7,405 nucleotides of DNA from Flavobacteriales bacterium UBA4011 (GTDB lineage: Bacteria; Bacteroidota; Bacteroidia; Flavobacteriales_D; Crocinitomicaceae), in the NCBI GenBank assembly GCA_002384725.1, contig DGBF01000086.1, positions 1-7,405 of the forward strand. The letters are read 5' to 3'. This document shows, in pieces, positions 6,498 through 7,405 of the stretch. The notes below the pieces were generated by a model. It saw nothing but the letters and a program-made list of their open reading frames with translations, ran no database searches and was not told the origin of the DNA. How positions within the stretch are numbered: the stretch's first letter is position 1; each line of letters begins with the position of its first letter. Position numbers and translations under genes: made by a program.

Positions 6498-6516
6498 CCC
6501 CAATTTAGGGGAATTG
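6498..6516 (+). promoter_or_regulatory. Hairpin at the start of the rplM leader
   Basis: CCCC (6498-6501) can pair with GGGG (6508-6511) around the loop AATTTA, almost at the predicted 5' end of the transcript. CAATT (6501-6505) can instead pair with AATTG (6512-6516), giving an exclusive alternative fold. A stem at the 5' end could stabilise the mRNA or be the site of ribosomal-protein feedback; neither is shown by the sequence. Confidence 0.45.
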
Positions 6517-6539
6517 TCTTATTTAAATAAAAAAAGATT

Positions 6540-6995
6540 GTGGATACATTAAGTTACAAAACCCGATCTACGAATAAAGAAACTGCTGATAAGCAGTGGT
6601 TTATCGTAGACGCAGAAGGCCAAACGCTTGGTCGTCTAGCAAGCAAGGTGGCGAAAGTTATCCGTGGAAAACACAAGGTTAACTTTACCCCACATGCAGA
6701 CTGTGGTGACAACGTAATTATCATCAATGCAGAAAAAGTAGCTTTTTCGGGAGCGAAATTGGTTGATAAAGAATACGTTCGTTACACAGGCTACCCCGGT
6801 GGTCAGAAAACGACTACTGCGGAACAGATGTTGAGAAAACAACCCGGACGCTTGATTGAAAAAGCGGTAAAAGGGATGTTGCCTAAAAATACTTTAGGTA
6901 GAGAACTATTTAGAAACCTTAAGGTGTATGTTGGTGCTGAGCACAATCAAGAAGCTCAAAAACCGACTGTACTTGACCTTAACACATTCAAATAA
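6540..6995 (+). CDS. rplM: 50S ribosomal protein L13
   Basis: A 151-residue L13, an early-assembly protein that binds 23S rRNA. The start is GTG at 6540: MDTLSYKTRSTNKE leads directly into the conserved QWFIVDAEGQTLGRLAS (19-35). KHKVNFTPHADCGDNVIIINAEK (residues 44-66, read in pieces) is the next conserved block, and the family signature lies at about 110-132 (VKGMLPKN.LG....LKVYVG). The Bacteroidota-typical N-terminal extension before the core is present. There is no Shine-Dalgarno sequence; an A-rich AAAAAAAG precedes the start, the usual situation in this phylum. It leads the operon behind a strong promoter and is followed by rpsI after 5 bases. No abnormality seen. Confidence 0.97.
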   Translation: MDTLSYKTRSTNKETADKQWFIVDAEGQTLGRLASKVAKVIRGKHKVNFTPHADCGDNVIIINAEKVAFSGAKLVDKEYVRYTGYPGGQKTTTAEQMLRKQPGRLIEKAVKGMLPKNTLGRELFRNLKVYVGAEHNQEAQKPTVLDLNTFK

Positions 6996-7000
6996 TCAGT

Positions 7001-7387
7001 ATGGAAATCATCAACACATTAGGAAGAAGAAAAACATCCGTTGCTCGTGTTTACATGAAAAAAGGTAAAGGGAACGTGATCGTAAATAAAAAGGATTATA
7101 AGGAGCATTTTCCAGTTGCAGTATTGCAAGGAAAAGTGGTTCAGCCTTTCGAGAAAACAGATACAGTTGGTCAATATGACATCAACGTAACTGTTGTAGG
7201 AGGAGGAATCAATGGTCAAGCAGAAGCTATCCGTTTGGGTATCTCTCGTGCTTTGGTTAAAGTTTCGGAAGATTATAAGCCGCTTTTAAAAGCTGACGGT
7301 TTAATGACACGTGACCCAAGAATGGTGGAACGTAAAAAACCAGGTCAACCAAAAGCGAGAAAGAAATTCCAATTCTCGAAACGTTAA
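7001..7387 (+). CDS. rpsI: 30S ribosomal protein S9
   Basis: A complete 128-residue S9 in the small subunit head, whose C-terminal tail reaches the P-site tRNA. It begins MEIINTLGRRKTSVARVY, the conserved start. The S9 signature GGGxxGQxxAxxxGxxRAL lies at 67-85, and the tail ends KKFQFSKR with the universally kept SKR. RDPRMVERKKPG (104-115) is also standard. It starts 5 bases after the rplM stop, so the two are translated from one message. In Bacteroidota rpsB and tsf often follow; they would lie beyond the right edge, after the 18 remaining bases. Confidence 0.97.
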   Translation: MEIINTLGRRKTSVARVYMKKGKGNVIVNKKDYKEHFPVAVLQGKVVQPFEKTDTVGQYDINVTVVGGGINGQAEAIRLGISRALVKVSEDYKPLLKADGLMTRDPRMVERKKPGQPKARKKFQFSKR

Positions 7388-7405
7388 GATTAATAGTAAA
7401 CTATT

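Noticed and set aside
6305..6508. Plus-strand frame of 67 codons running into the rplM promoter
   Set aside because: Overlaps the end of the small gene in another frame and covers a strong promoter; its end is low-complexity AT-rich translation.
7392..7405. Inverted repeat AATAGT-AA-ACTATT at the right edge
   Set aside because: Short and AT-rich, with a loop too small for full pairing, and cut by the window edge, so it cannot be judged as a terminator or attenuator.

Overview
The window looks like a low-GC Bacteroidota chromosome, most likely a Flavobacteriales lineage (Crocinitomicaceae/Fluviicola-like is a guess). Supporting signs are a PorV-type outer-membrane protein beside a PorU2-type sortase remnant (type IX secretion), a textbook Bacteroidota promoter (TTG-N20-TATCTTTG) ahead of rplM, start codons mostly lacking Shine-Dalgarno sequences, and signal peptides ending in FGQ.

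Layout. The left third (1-2345) reads on the minus strand, in the transcription order porV2, broken porU2, glycosyltransferase. porV2 (1230-2345) is intact. It is followed after 3 bases by an N-terminal remnant of porU2 (702-1226) that has an in-frame amber codon just after the signal peptide and loses all sequence after about 174 codons. Next comes the N-terminal half of a GT-C membrane glycosyltransferase that runs off the left edge. A short divergent spacer (2346-2456) separates this block from plus-strand genes: pssA (phosphatidylserine synthase) overlapping purS (purine synthesis) by 11 bases, then an uncharacterised membrane-anchored coiled-coil protein (3699-4673). After that come an RRM RNA-binding protein (4795-5211), a crotonase-family enzyme (5233-6006) and a small secreted-protein gene broken by a one-base frameshift (6014-6383), then the ribosomal protein operon rplM-rpsI (6540-7387) with its own strong promoter and a short leader hairpin.

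How the genes relate. porV2 and porU2 form a dedicated pair in relatives, where PorU2 is a C25-type sortase-like protein and PorV2 its barrel partner. Here the partner survives and the sortase is destroyed, which is the most unusual point in the window. pssA and purS are translationally coupled but belong to different pathways. The RRM gene, the crotonase and the broken small gene are close enough (21 and 7 base gaps) to be one transcript. rplM-rpsI is the conserved ribosomal pair.

No CRISPR, tRNA, rRNA, insertion sequence or phage gene was seen. I found no evidence for a wholly new multi-gene system. The points of interest are the two decayed or frameshifted genes, the orphaned PorV2, the uncharacterised coiled-coil protein and some structured leaders.
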